Shown in pieces: positions 8,565 to 17,379 of a DNA stretch of 64,000 nt. Below the pieces are notes generated by a model, which was not told where the DNA came from, did not search any database, and saw only the letters and a list, made by a program, of their open reading frames with translations. Both the position numbers and the translations under genes were made by a program. Numbering within the stretch: the stretch's first letter is position 1; each line of letters starts with the position of its first letter. The stretch covers positions 3,931 to 67,930 of the forward strand of contig CAZNMY010000023.1 in the NCBI GenBank assembly GCA_964574325.1, written 5' to 3'. This DNA is from CAMDPA01 sp964574325 (GTDB lineage Bacteria; Pseudomonadota; Alphaproteobacteria; Rhizobiales; Hyphomicrobiaceae).

Positions 8565-9884
8565 CTAAGCCGCGCCATCGACGAAGTATCGCGCCAACGC
8601 CGCTGCCGAAGCCTCGCTCTGGAATGGTCGCGCGGTGACGGCGCGCCACGTCTCGAAATCGCCGGCGAGGCCGGCGTGGCCGAGAACCCGTTTCACCTTT
8701 TCGGCGAGTTCTTCGTCGCCGATGGGATTGCCGGGATCGCCCGAAGGAGCGAGCATCTCGTGCAGGAGTTTGCCGGACCGGGTCGTGACTTCGAGCCGCG
8801 CCGGCCACTGCCCCGGATAGATCTCGTCGAGCGCGGGATCGGCCACGATCCGGCCCTTGGCGGCAAGCGCCATGATGCGTGGATCGCGCAGCGCGGTTTC
8901 GCGTTCGACGTCGTACAGCGCATCGGGTTCCAGAGCCGCGATGGCAGCCGATCCCGCACCGCTGACATAGGCCGACGATCGTATCGCCGGATCGAGCTTC
9001 TGGCTGATCATGCCGGCGTAGGCCGTGGGCACGTGGATGGTGAAAGCCTCGATCGCACCGGGAGACAGCCCCTGGCCGACCAGGGCCCGCATCGCTTCTG
9101 CTCCGGGGAGGGCCTGTCGTGACGTGCAGTAGGGCTTCAGCGACAGCTCCGGAAGGATGCTGGTTCGGCCTAGCTTGTGCACGAGGACGCCGGCATCGAC
9201 CGGCACGCCGAGCGCTCGGTCGAGCCCGCCGTTGTCGATGACATCGGGATCGCCGCTGAAGCCCGCGCGTGCCGCCATCGCTGCCCGGATGCCGTTGGCG
9301 ACTGCGACCGAGAACACGATCCATCGTCCGGATGGCTCGCCTTGGAACCGGCCGCTGCGGCCCGACGACAGGATCACCGCCAGGGACAGCGCGCGTTTCG
9401 TCGTCGGCGCGTCGAGGCCCCACACCCGGCACGCGGCAGCGGCTGCGCTCATCGTCGCGCCGGCTCTCGTCGGCCAGACGCCGCGATAGTGAATACCCGC
9501 GCCGCCTGCCGCCGCGCCGAGCCGGACGATCGTCTCGAGACCGACGAAGATCGCGCTTTCGAGTTGTTCCGGGCCGCAGGGCGATGCCGCGGCGAGCGCA
9601 AGGGCGACCGGCACCGCGACCGAACTCGGCGTCGTGCCCGTCGGCGTGTGGATGTCGTCGGTTTCGGTGAGGCGGACGAGCGTCGCCAGTCCCGCAATCG
9701 AATCCGCGCCCTCTCCGGGCGGGTGGAACGCCGCGATCGCCTTTCCTTCGGAGCAGGCGGCTCCTGTAAGCCGCGCTGCGACGGTGTCGGCGATGTGTCG
9801 GCGCAATATCGCTCGATGGGATGCAGGCAAGTCACTTGCTCGTGCGGACGATACGAAGTCTGTCAGCGCGTCGAGCAGGCTCAT
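8565..9884 (-). CDS. MmgE/PrpD family protein
   Basis: A 439-aa member of the MmgE/PrpD superfamily, which includes 2-methylcitrate dehydratase and cis-aconitate decarboxylase. Typical features are the all-helical N-terminal half with ILRRHIADTVAARLTGAACSE, the motif LVRLTETDDIHTPTGTTPSS around residues 67-86, and a C-terminal lid domain of about 170 residues. No prpB, prpC or acn gene is adjacent, so a 2-methylcitrate role is not supported. In organisms rich in TctC receptors, as here, these proteins are often linked to uptake and breakdown of unknown organic acids. Confidence 0.83.
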   Translation of the reverse strand: MSLLDALTDFVSSARASDLPASHRAILRRHIADTVAARLTGAACSEGKAIAAFHPPGEGADSIAGLATLVRLTETDDIHTPTGTTPSSVAVPVALALAAASPCGPEQLESAIFVGLETIVRLGAAAGGAGIHYRGVWPTRAGATMSAAAAACRVWGLDAPTTKRALSLAVILSSGRSGRFQGEPSGRWIVFSVAVANGIRAAMAARAGFSGDPDVIDNGGLDRALGVPVDAGVLVHKLGRTSILPELSLKPYCTSRQALPGAEAMRALVGQGLSPGAIEAFTIHVPTAYAGMISQKLDPAIRSSAYVSGAGSAAIAALEPDALYDVERETALRDPRIMALAAKGRIVADPALDEIYPGQWPARLEVTTRSGKLLHEMLAPSGDPGNPIGDEELAEKVKRVLGHAGLAGDFETWRAVTARPFQSEASAAALARYFVDGAA

Positions 9885-10521
9885 GCGATAACTCCAGGTC
9901 GTGTTCGATGTCGCGACTGCGATGACCGCACCCTTCAGCTTCGCCGGGGCTGCGTCGGCGGTGATGCAACTCCAACACCGATCCCCGCGAATATCAACGT
10001 CGCGTTCCGTCGCCGCCGATGCGGGGCTCGGCGTGCCTGCTGACGCTGGATGCCGAAGAGGAGAGCTTTCGCTGGCCGCGGATCCGCAGCGTGACGACGC
10101 GGCCCGGCTGCTTCATCCTGCATCACTTCCTGCTGCACTTCGTGATTCGCTTTCCCCGTCCCGCTCATCGAAACCGGCACCTTCGGCGAGACTGTCGTCG
10201 GCGGCTGCCGCTGTCACGTCTCCCAGCCGGGCGGTCCCAGGTTCGAGACTTTCTCGGTCGACGCCTTCGAGGGGCTGGAGCCCGTGCTGCCGGCAGTCCG
10301 AAGCGTGTCGTTATCCAGCCCGATTTCCCGTTTGCGCTGGACCTGCGCCGGGTGTCGTCGAAACAACCGCTGTGGTATTGGAGCAACTTGTAGCCCGCAC
10401 ATGAAGCGAGCGGCTGGCGCGAGTCGGTGCAGGGGGGATAGCCATAGCACTCGCGCTCGCTCGATGAGCTTCGGACCAACGCGAATGACGTGCAGGCAGA
10501 GTGGAAAGAGATCAGACCAGC
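9885..10521. other. 637-bp gap, possible gene remnant
   Basis: Between the divergent MmgE/PrpD and ATP-grasp genes. Protein-like stretches occur in changing plus frames: about 10030-10150 (SFRWPRIRSVTTRPG), 10158-10320 (TGTFGETVVGGCRCHVSQPG and FETFSVDAFEGLEPV) and 10310-10393 (PDFPFALDLRRV ending YWSNL). The frame goes 2, then 0, then 2, which could be a frameshifted remnant of one gene of about 120-130 codons. The family was not recognised, and it may be chance. Confidence 0.25.
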
Positions 10522-13101
10522 ATGTCAGCCTTCGCCCCAGACGCGCGCACTGCCTCGATTACTGACGGCTACGTGCGCTCGGGTGCGTTCGACGAGTTGA
10601 TCGCGCCCGACGGCACTATCGCCCCGCACTGGCAGCCGGTCCTCGCGGGCTTGGAGTCCCTGAGCCACGAGCAGCGGCTCGAGCGCATCGACCGGATCAA
10701 CTCGCGCGTGCGCGAGACCGGCATCGCCCACGATCTGTTCGCCGACCCTTCGCGCAACGTGCAGCCGTGGCGGCTCGACCTGATGCCGCTGGTCATTCCC
10801 GCGGCGACCTGGAGCCGCATCGAGCAGGCCGTGATCCAGCGCGCACGCCTGCTCGAGGCCGTGGTGGCGGATCTCTACGGTCCGCAACGTCTGATGCAGC
10901 GCGGGCTGGTGCCGCCGCAACTCGTGTTCAGCGATCCGGCTTTCCTGCTCGCCTGTCACGGCATCGAGCCGCGGGGCGGTCGCATCCAGTTCATCGCCGT
11001 CGATCTGACGCGCAGCAACGACGGCAGTTGGCGTGTCGTCGACACGCACGTCGAGACACCGGCGGGCATCGGCTATGCGCTCGCCAACCGCACTGTGCTG
11101 ACCCACATATCCGGAGATATGTTCGCGGCCTCCAAGGCCGTGCGGCTCGCGCCTTATTTCCAGCAGATGCAGGATCAGCTTTCGCAGCGGATCAATCGTC
11201 CCGATCCCAGCATTGCGTTGCTGACGCCGGGGCCGCGCCACAACGATTTCTTCAGCCACGCTTATCTCGCGCGGTATCTCGGCTTCCTGCTGGTCGAGGG
11301 TGACGACCTCCGCGTCGACAATGGCCGTGTCTATCTGAAGACGCTCGATGGTCTGCAGCCGATCGACCTCGTGGTCAGGTGCGTCGCCGGTGCGCTGTCC
11401 GACGCGCTCGAACTAGATCCGTCGGGTTTCCTCGGACCCGTCGGGCTCGTGCAGGCCGTGCGCCAGCAGCCGAGCCTCGTGCTCAATGCGCTGGGCACCG
11501 CGATCGCGGAGAACCGCGGTCTCGGCAGCCTGCTACCTGGCCTCGCCCGGGACTTGCTCGGCGAAGATCTTCTCGTTCACGACGTCGCCAAGCGCTGGCT
11601 CGGTGATCCTGCCGTCCGCGCGAGCGTCATCCCGGACCTCGATCGCTACTTCATCCGTCGCGCCCACGAGCAGACCGCGCGCCCGGGCCGTGCCGCCCCC
11701 GGCCGCGACGCATCCCGGATGACCTCGGCTGAGCGCGCCGCACTGATCGAGGATATCGAGAACGACGGCGCTTCGCTCGTCGCGGAGGAAAAGACCACGC
11801 TGGGCACGACGCCGTCTTACGGTCCGAATGGCCTCGAGGCCAAGCCCTACGCTCTTCGTGTCTTTGCAACGGCGGTGCCCGGCGGCTTCGCCGTCATGCC
11901 CGGCGGGCTCGCGATGACCGTCGACGCCGGTACATCGATGGCGTTGACGGCTCCGGACGGCGCTTCGCGCGATGTCTGGGTGCTCAGCGAAAACGCTCAG
12001 CCTGCGTTCAAGAGCTTGTGGCGGCCCGCGATCGAAGCAGCCCAGGTCCAGCGTGGCCCGCGCGAGATGCCGAGCCGCGCGGCCGACAACCTGTTCTGGC
12101 TCGGCCGTTATATCGAGCGCGCCGACTGGACCTTCCGTGTCCTGCGCAATTGCCTCAGCCGCATCGAGGAAGACAGCGGCCCCAGGCAGAACCTGCAGCT
12201 CGCGCGGATGGCGCTGATCACGCTTCTCGACCGGGACAACACGTCGCCGGTCCATGTGCCCCCGGATCTCGACGAGCCGCGCGTTATTGCATATCTGGCC
12301 CGTATGCTGATGTCATCGACCGACCGTGCGTATGGTCTGCCGCAGACGCTGTCGCACATTCATCGCGTGGCGAGCCTCACCCGGGACCGGTTGTCGCTCG
12401 AAGCCTGGCGTACGCTCAATTCGTTCTACGTGGGCCGACGTTGGCAGCCCGAGGCCTGGCCGCGCTCGATCGGCGAGGAACTCGATCTGATCGATGCGGG
12501 CCTTGGTGTCGTCGCTGCATTCAACGGGCTGACGCACGAGAACATGACGCGGAATTACGGTTGGTCGTTTCTCGACATGGGCCGGCGCACGTCGCGGGCG
12601 CTCAATCTGTCGCAGATGCTGCTGTCCGCGTTCCGGCTGGCGCCGTCGACGGTGGTCGGCCCCGAGGACGACACCGGCCGGATGCTGTTCGTGCTGGAGC
12701 TTGCCGACAGCTTCATCACCTATCGCTCGCGCTATCGCGTCAACCCGACGCTGGCGCTGGTGCTCGACCTTCTGATCGTCGACGAAACCAACCCGCGCAG
12801 CCTCGCCTTCCAGCTCGCGGCACTGTCCAATCACATCGACACCCTGCCGCAGACCGGCAAGGGCCGTGGCCGCACCGAAGTACAGCGGACGGCACTCGCG
12901 ATGCTGACCGATGTTCGGCTCGCCGACGTTGTGACACTGGCCGAACAGGGATCGGACGGGCAGCGTCCCGCGCTCGTGTCGCTTCTGAGCCGGCAGGTCG
13001 AACGCATTCCGCTGTTGTCGGATGCGCTGACGAGGCGCTATTTCAGTGTTGTCGAGAAGGAACCCCGGTGGATCCGGGCTACGTCGCGGCAGGAGTCATG
13101 A
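10522..13101 (+). CDS. circularly permuted ATP-grasp / alpha-E fusion protein
   Basis: An 859-aa two-domain protein. Residues about 60-500 form the circularly permuted ATP-grasp domain (DLYGPQRLM, then DTHVETPAGIGYALANR, later GGLAMTVDAG near the C-terminal lobe). From about 517 (SRAADNLFWLGRYIERAD) to 850 lies the helical alpha-E domain. In many bacteria these are two genes; here they are one chain. With the overlapping transglutaminase gene they form the conserved ATP-grasp/alpha-E/transglutaminase set predicted from comparative genomics to make or trim an amide-linked peptide; the product is unknown. The ATG at 10522 is chosen; a GTG at 10501 is possible. Confidence 0.88.
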   Translation: MSAFAPDARTASITDGYVRSGAFDELIAPDGTIAPHWQPVLAGLESLSHEQRLERIDRINSRVRETGIAHDLFADPSRNVQPWRLDLMPLVIPAATWSRIEQAVIQRARLLEAVVADLYGPQRLMQRGLVPPQLVFSDPAFLLACHGIEPRGGRIQFIAVDLTRSNDGSWRVVDTHVETPAGIGYALANRTVLTHISGDMFAASKAVRLAPYFQQMQDQLSQRINRPDPSIALLTPGPRHNDFFSHAYLARYLGFLLVEGDDLRVDNGRVYLKTLDGLQPIDLVVRCVAGALSDALELDPSGFLGPVGLVQAVRQQPSLVLNALGTAIAENRGLGSLLPGLARDLLGEDLLVHDVAKRWLGDPAVRASVIPDLDRYFIRRAHEQTARPGRAAPGRDASRMTSAERAALIEDIENDGASLVAEEKTTLGTTPSYGPNGLEAKPYALRVFATAVPGGFAVMPGGLAMTVDAGTSMALTAPDGASRDVWVLSENAQPAFKSLWRPAIEAAQVQRGPREMPSRAADNLFWLGRYIERADWTFRVLRNCLSRIEEDSGPRQNLQLARMALITLLDRDNTSPVHVPPDLDEPRVIAYLARMLMSSTDRAYGLPQTLSHIHRVASLTRDRLSLEAWRTLNSFYVGRRWQPEAWPRSIGEELDLIDAGLGVVAAFNGLTHENMTRNYGWSFLDMGRRTSRALNLSQMLLSAFRLAPSTVVGPEDDTGRMLFVLELADSFITYRSRYRVNPTLALVLDLLIVDETNPRSLAFQLAALSNHIDTLPQTGKGRGRTEVQRTALAMLTDVRLADVVTLAEQGSDGQRPALVSLLSRQVERIPLLSDALTRRYFSVVEKEPRWIRATSRQES

Positions 13102-13973
13102 GGTTCGAGGTCAGTCACCGCACGACCTACAGCTATCGGCTGCCGGTCGCGCAATCCTACCACGTGGTGCATTTGCAGCCCCGCGCCTCCGCGCGGCAGG
13201 CAGTGGTGCATCACAGCCTGCTGATCGATCCGGCGCCCGTCACCAGCACCGCGGCCGTCGATTATTTCGGCAACGCCGCGACGCTGTTGCGCATCGAGGA
13301 CGAGCACTCCGAACTCGTCGTCCACTCCCGCAGCACCATCGACGTTGCGGCACCCGCAGCAGTCGATCCGGTGGCGACGACACCGTGGGAGGAGGTCGCA
13401 TCCCGAGCGCAGACGCCTGATGGCGGCCTCGATTCGGGTGTGCTGCAGTTCACCTGCGCATCGCGACTGACACCGGCCTCGCGCGACGTTCGCGCGTTCG
13501 CTAGCGAGAGCTTCCCCGCGCGCTGTCCCGTGCTCGCCGGCGCGATGCACATGACGCGGCGGATGTTCGAGACGTTCGAGTTCGACCCGACCGCAACCGA
13601 CATGTCGACGCCGATCATGCGCGTCCTGGAATTGAAGCGCGGTGTCTGCCAGGACTTCGCGCATCTGGCGATCGCGGGTCTGCGTACCCTCGACATTCCC
13701 GCGCGCTACGTCAGCGGTTACCTGCTGACGCGACCGCCGCCGGGGCAGGAGAAGCTGAAGGGCGCCGATGCGTCGCACGCCTGGCTGTCGGTTTGGGCGC
13801 CCGAGGCCGGATGGGTCGATTTCGATCCGACCAACGGTATCATGCCCGGTATAGAGCACATCACTGTCGCCTACGGACGCGACTACGAGGACATCAGCCC
13901 GATCAGCGGCGTTCTGCTGGGCGGCGGCGATCAGCGAATGGCCGTCGCCGTCGACGTAGAGCCGGTCGAGTGA
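13098..13973 (+). CDS. transglutaminase-like cysteine protease/amidase
   Basis: A 291-aa protein with the bacterial transglutaminase N-terminal beta domain (1-120, starting MRFEVSHRTTYSY) and the papain-like transglutaminase core. The catalytic triad is visible as Cys184 in GVCQDFAHL, His227 in DASHAWLSV and Asp243 in DFDPTNG. The start codon overlaps the ATP-grasp/alpha-E stop in an ATGA arrangement, so translation is probably coupled. It is the usual third partner of that system and may hydrolyse or transfer the amide bonds the ATP-grasp enzyme forms. Confidence 0.9.
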   Translation: MRFEVSHRTTYSYRLPVAQSYHVVHLQPRASARQAVVHHSLLIDPAPVTSTAAVDYFGNAATLLRIEDEHSELVVHSRSTIDVAAPAAVDPVATTPWEEVASRAQTPDGGLDSGVLQFTCASRLTPASRDVRAFASESFPARCPVLAGAMHMTRRMFETFEFDPTATDMSTPIMRVLELKRGVCQDFAHLAIAGLRTLDIPARYVSGYLLTRPPPGQEKLKGADASHAWLSVWAPEAGWVDFDPTNGIMPGIEHITVAYGRDYEDISPISGVLLGGGDQRMAVAVDVEPVE

Positions 13974-14057
13974 CGTCGCGGCTCTTTGATCTCGCTCAAT
14001 CCGGACTGCTGCGGTTGTCGATAGCTCGATGATCGTAGACGCGACGAGGACACCAGA

Positions 14058-14615
14058 TTGACCGCCGAAAACACAATTCCTCTGCTCACAGCGCTCGTCT
14101 ACGAGACGGGCACGGGCGAGGCTGCCAATGCTCTTGTCGAGGAGGCTGCCGCGCTGCTGGGTCGACGCGGGCTGAGCCTTGCCGGAACGATCCAGCGTCA
14201 GGCGGCGCGCTCCGACCGGATGCGCTGCGACCTCATCGGGCGCGATCTCGCGACTGGCGTAGAGCGAGCGCTGTCGGAGGATCGCGGCCCCGCAGCGCGG
14301 GGCTGCCGCCTCGATAGCCGAGCATTGGAGGATTTCGTCGGCCTCACGGTGGCGGCGCTCGACAACGGCGCCGACGTGATGTTCGCGAGCCGTTTCGGCA
14401 AGCGCGAGGCGCAAGGCGCCGGGTTTCGTGAAGCCATCGCATCGGCGGTTTCGCGCGGCGTGCCGGTCCTCGCCCCTGTGCATCGCGACTACGTCGAGGC
14501 GTGGCGGGAGTTCGGCGGCGACCTCACGAGCGAGGTCCCCGCCGACCGCGCCGCTGTCGAAGCGTGGTGCGATGCCGTCTCGGCGGCTGTTCGCCTCACG
14601 TGCTGCTCGGATTAG
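14058..14615 (+). CDS. DUF2478 family protein
   Basis: A 185-aa soluble protein matching DUF2478: an N-terminal beta-strand LLTALVYETGTGEAAN, central LAGTIQRQA, and the family-typical FASRFGKREAQGAGFREAI and VPVLAPVHRDYVEAWREFGG. Some members are annotated as molybdenum-transport or nucleotide-binding proteins because of gene neighbourhood, with no biochemical proof. The start is a TTG at 14058 behind GAGG at 14045-14048. The ferredoxin-like gene begins about 26 bases after its stop, suggesting a transcriptional unit. Confidence 0.7.
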   Translation: MTAENTIPLLTALVYETGTGEAANALVEEAAALLGRRGLSLAGTIQRQAARSDRMRCDLIGRDLATGVERALSEDRGPAARGCRLDSRALEDFVGLTVAALDNGADVMFASRFGKREAQGAGFREAIASAVSRGVPVLAPVHRDYVEAWREFGGDLTSEVPADRAAVEAWCDAVSAAVRLTCCSD

Positions 14616-14641
14616 AGTACAGCGTTGCGGGAGACGTGAGC

Positions 14642-14911
14642 TTGGCACGTTGGGAGCCGTTCGAGATCTGGCTCGTCTGGTCGGATCGCCGCATAGCGGT
14701 GTCGGGCGAACAATCCGCGCTGGAGGCGCTGCTGGCATCCGGATTTCCGATCGAGCCCGGATGCGGCAACGGCAGTTGCGGCGAGTGCGCGACCGAGTAC
14801 GTCGAAGGCGACGTGATCCACAAAGACAGCTGCCTGTCCGCCGCCGAGCGCGAGCACTGTTTCAGCCCCTGCGTTTCCCGCGCCCGCGGCACCCTCGCCC
14901 TGCCATTTTGA
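14642..14911 (+). CDS. small [2Fe-2S] ferredoxin-like protein
   Basis: An 89-aa protein with a plant-type ferredoxin cluster loop GCGNGSCGECATEY followed by a fourth Cys in KDSCLSA; extra cysteines sit near the C-terminus (HCFSPCVSRA). The spacing C-x4-C-x2-C...C fits a [2Fe-2S] site, probably for electron transfer in the cytoplasm. GGGAG at 14629-14633 is eight bases from the TTG at 14642, which I take as the start; the GTG at 14636 is too close. It ends three bases from the convergent HpaB-like gene. Its redox partner is not evident. Confidence 0.72.
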   Translation: MARWEPFEIWLVWSDRRIAVSGEQSALEALLASGFPIEPGCGNGSCGECATEYVEGDVIHKDSCLSAAEREHCFSPCVSRARGTLALPF

Positions 14912-14914
14912 TCT

Positions 14915-16477
14915 CTACTCCAACTTGCCGAGTACCGACATGTCGCTGCCGTCGTGCCAGGTATTGCCGGTCCAACCGTCGAGATCGTAGTCGGCCATGC
15001 ACTGGTCCGCAAAGGCTTCCATCTGTTTGGTCACGCCCGTCGCCTGCGCGTGCTGCAGCGGGAACAGCCGCACGAGTTCGTGGCTCCCCGCGTAATTCAG
15101 TTCGTACAACTCGTGACGCGCGCCGAACTCCGTGCCGATCGCGTCCCACAACAGCTTCATGATCTTGATGCGCTCGACATGGCCGATGCCGTTAGAGCCG
15201 CGCACATACTTCGCGAGGTACTTGTCGATCTCGGGATTCTTCAAATCGCGCGAATGACTGGGAAGATAGATAAGCCCCGAAGCCACCACCTTCTCGACGA
15301 TCGAGCGAACGGCCGGATAGGCCTCGGTCGCGAACAGCCGGTAGGCGCTGCCCGCACGCAGGTTCGGCAGCACCGCGCCGTTCACCCACGGATCGGGATT
15401 GCGCGCCATCGCGTCGGTCAGCGCCCAGAACAGGTTGCGCCAGCCGATCACTTCGCCGATGTGCACCTGCACGCCGCGGAAGCCGTCGACGCCTGTCGTC
15501 TTTGCCGCTTTCATCAGCAGGCCCGCGATGAAATCGAGCTTCACCGCGAGCCGCGTGCACGCCTGGAATGTGTAGCCGTTGACGAAACCGGAGCTTGGAT
15601 AAAACGCCTTCAGCTTCTCGACGTCACGATGGATGAACACGTTCTCCCAGGGGATGAACGCGTTGTCGAACACGAAGATCGCGTCGTTCTCGTCGAACCG
15701 CGACGTCAGCGGATAATCCCATGGGCTACCCGTCGTCGCCGCCGCCAACTCATAGGATGGCCGGCAGATCAGCTTGATGCCGGGCGTGTCCATCGGCGCC
15801 ATGAACATCACGACCATCGAGGGATCGTTGATCTCCTGCGCCATGTTCTGGCCGAGGAAATTGTAGTGCGTCAGCGCGGAATTGGTCGCGACGACCTTGG
15901 CACCGGATACGTAGATGCCGGCATCCGTCTCCTTCTGGATGGAGATGTAGACGTCCTTGATCTGGTCGACGGGTTTCGCCCGATCGATCGGCGGATTGAC
16001 CAGCGCGTGGTTGACGTAGAGCACGTTCTCCTGTGCGCGCTTGTACCAGGCTCGCGCGTTGTCGGCGAACTTCCCGTAGAATTCCGCATTGGCGCCGAGC
16101 GTCGACAGGAACGACGCCTTGTAGTCGGGGCTGCGACCCATCCAGCCGTATGTGATGCGCGCCCACGCAGCGATCGCCTCGCGCTGCTTGATGACATCCT
16201 CGGCTGACCGCGCCACGCGAAAGAAGCGATGTGTGAAGCCGCCCGAGCCCGTGTCGGTCTCGCAGGTCAGCACTTCCTTCTGCTCCGGATCGTGTAACGC
16301 ATCGTAGATCCGCGCCGCCGAGGCTGCGGCATTGCGAAAGGCGGGGTGCTTCGTCACATCCTTGACGCGCTCGCCGTAGACGTAGATTTCGCGGCCGTCG
16401 CGCAGGCTCTCGAGATATTCGGCCCCCGTGAAGGGCCGCTTCTTGCCCTCGATCAGTCGTTCCGGCGCTTGGCTCAT
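14915..16477 (-). CDS. HpaB-type flavin-dependent hydroxylase
   Basis: A 520-aa protein of the 4-hydroxyphenylacetate 3-hydroxylase (HpaB/PvcC) family, two-component monooxygenases that use FADH2 supplied by a separate reductase. Family features: N-terminal FTGAEYLESLRDGREIYVYGE, central GQNMAQEINDPSMVVMF, and DENDAIFVFDNAFIPWENVF before the helical C-domain. No HpaC-type flavin reductase is next to it. The convergent ferredoxin-like gene is not a usual partner, so reduced flavin probably comes from elsewhere. The hydroxylated aromatic is unknown. Confidence 0.87.
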   Translation of the reverse strand: MSQAPERLIEGKKRPFTGAEYLESLRDGREIYVYGERVKDVTKHPAFRNAAASAARIYDALHDPEQKEVLTCETDTGSGGFTHRFFRVARSAEDVIKQREAIAAWARITYGWMGRSPDYKASFLSTLGANAEFYGKFADNARAWYKRAQENVLYVNHALVNPPIDRAKPVDQIKDVYISIQKETDAGIYVSGAKVVATNSALTHYNFLGQNMAQEINDPSMVVMFMAPMDTPGIKLICRPSYELAAATTGSPWDYPLTSRFDENDAIFVFDNAFIPWENVFIHRDVEKLKAFYPSSGFVNGYTFQACTRLAVKLDFIAGLLMKAAKTTGVDGFRGVQVHIGEVIGWRNLFWALTDAMARNPDPWVNGAVLPNLRAGSAYRLFATEAYPAVRSIVEKVVASGLIYLPSHSRDLKNPEIDKYLAKYVRGSNGIGHVERIKIMKLLWDAIGTEFGARHELYELNYAGSHELVRLFPLQHAQATGVTKQMEAFADQCMADYDLDGWTGNTWHDGSDMSVLGKLE

Positions 16478-16536
16478 GTCGGCATCTCCTCACCCTGTCG
16501 GCTCGAAGAATGTGACACCGCGAGCGGCTTGGCCAG

Positions 16537-16562
16537 TACCCCATCGGTGTACCCCATCGGTT
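16537..16562. repeat. 13-bp tandem duplication
   Basis: TACCCCATCGGTG at 16537-16549 is followed directly by TACCCCATCGGTT, in the leader upstream of the HpaB-type gene. Probably a simple replication-slippage duplication. Confidence 0.6.
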
Positions 16563-16648
16563 CTCCGCGTGCTCGGGGCGTCGATCAGGAACGGCCTTTG
16601 GATTGAAGCGTTGGCAGATGAGGATGGGGAACGCGATGGAGAAAGGCC

Positions 16649-16870
16649 ATGGCCTACGAACGCGACCCCGGAGAGATGCGGCCCCGGTCCGGTCCGTATT
16701 CAATTCTCATATGGCTTCCTCTGGCGATTGCCGCGCTCGTCGTGGCGGGATTAGCTGCGTGGTTCGGAGCAGCTTATGTCGTCAGCTTGGCGGATCGCCC
16801 AACGATCGACGCTCCAGCGATAATGCCGGATCCGACCCGCATTCCGCCACAACAGCCCGTACCGCAGTGA
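16649..16870 (+). CDS. small single-pass membrane protein
   Basis: A 73-aa protein with a short charged N-terminus, one strong transmembrane helix at about 22-45 (LPLAIAALVVAGLAAWFGAA) and a Pro-rich tail ending PPQQPVPQ. A good ribosome site GGAGAAAGG lies just before the ATG at 16649. The family was not recognised. It converges on another one-helix membrane protein gene 24 bp away. Confidence 0.6.
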   Translation: MAYERDPGEMRPRSGPYSILIWLPLAIAALVVAGLAAWFGAAYVVSLADRPTIDAPAIMPDPTRIPPQQPVPQ

Positions 16871-16894
16871 GGCCCGGATTTCACTTCCTTGATA

Positions 16895-17158
16895 TCACTT
16901 ACCTGGGATGATGGGCGGTCCCCCCGTTTCGGGACGGGTTTCCTGCAGCTCCGGACTGCTACTGGTGAAGTAATACGTGATCGAGTAGCCCACGATCAAA
17001 GCCACGATCGTCGACACCGCGACAACGATCACCATCGATCGCGGACCCGTGCCTTGCCGTGCCTCCGTGCCTGTCAGAACGATCTGCGAATCTTGACCTT
17101 CATTTCTGTCGGCCGCGAGCTTTTGCTCGTCCCTGTTCTTTTTCGCTGGCAAGGCCAT
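16895..17158 (-). CDS. small single-pass membrane protein
   Basis: An 87-aa protein with a highly charged cytoplasmic-like N-terminus (about 40 residues), one helix at about 42-63 (VIVVAVSTIVALIVGYSITY) and a short Pro-rich tail. AGGAG six bases before the ATG at 17158 supports it as a real gene. No family recognised. Confidence 0.6.
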   Translation of the reverse strand: MALPAKKNRDEQKLAADRNEGQDSQIVLTGTEARQGTGPRSMVIVVAVSTIVALIVGYSITYYFTSSSPELQETRPETGGPPIIPGK

Positions 17159-17318
17159 CAGCCACTCCTGTTTGGCTTGTCGGGGCCGATGTGATGGAAC
17201 TTCCCCGCACTAGAGCGATCACCACGCGCTCCGTCTGGGAAAACGTGTCCCGGCTGCGAAACGTTCCAACTTTCGACGTCGACCGCCGGGAGTATTGCCA
17301 GGCCCGATGCCGACGGTG

Positions 17319-17348
17319 TTGACGACGGCTTCGGCGACGCAGTAACAC
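17319..17348 (+). promoter_or_regulatory. candidate promoter of the arsenic operon
   Basis: TTGACG (17319-17324) and TAACAC (17343-17348), 18 bases apart, precede the ArsR-ArsC start at 17380. An AT-rich patch with a TCTAGA core (about 17354-17378) between the -10 and the ATG is where an ArsR operator could lie. Read by eye only. Confidence 0.3.
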
Positions 17349-17379
17349 GGATGTCATTGAAACTGATTATTCTAGAAAT

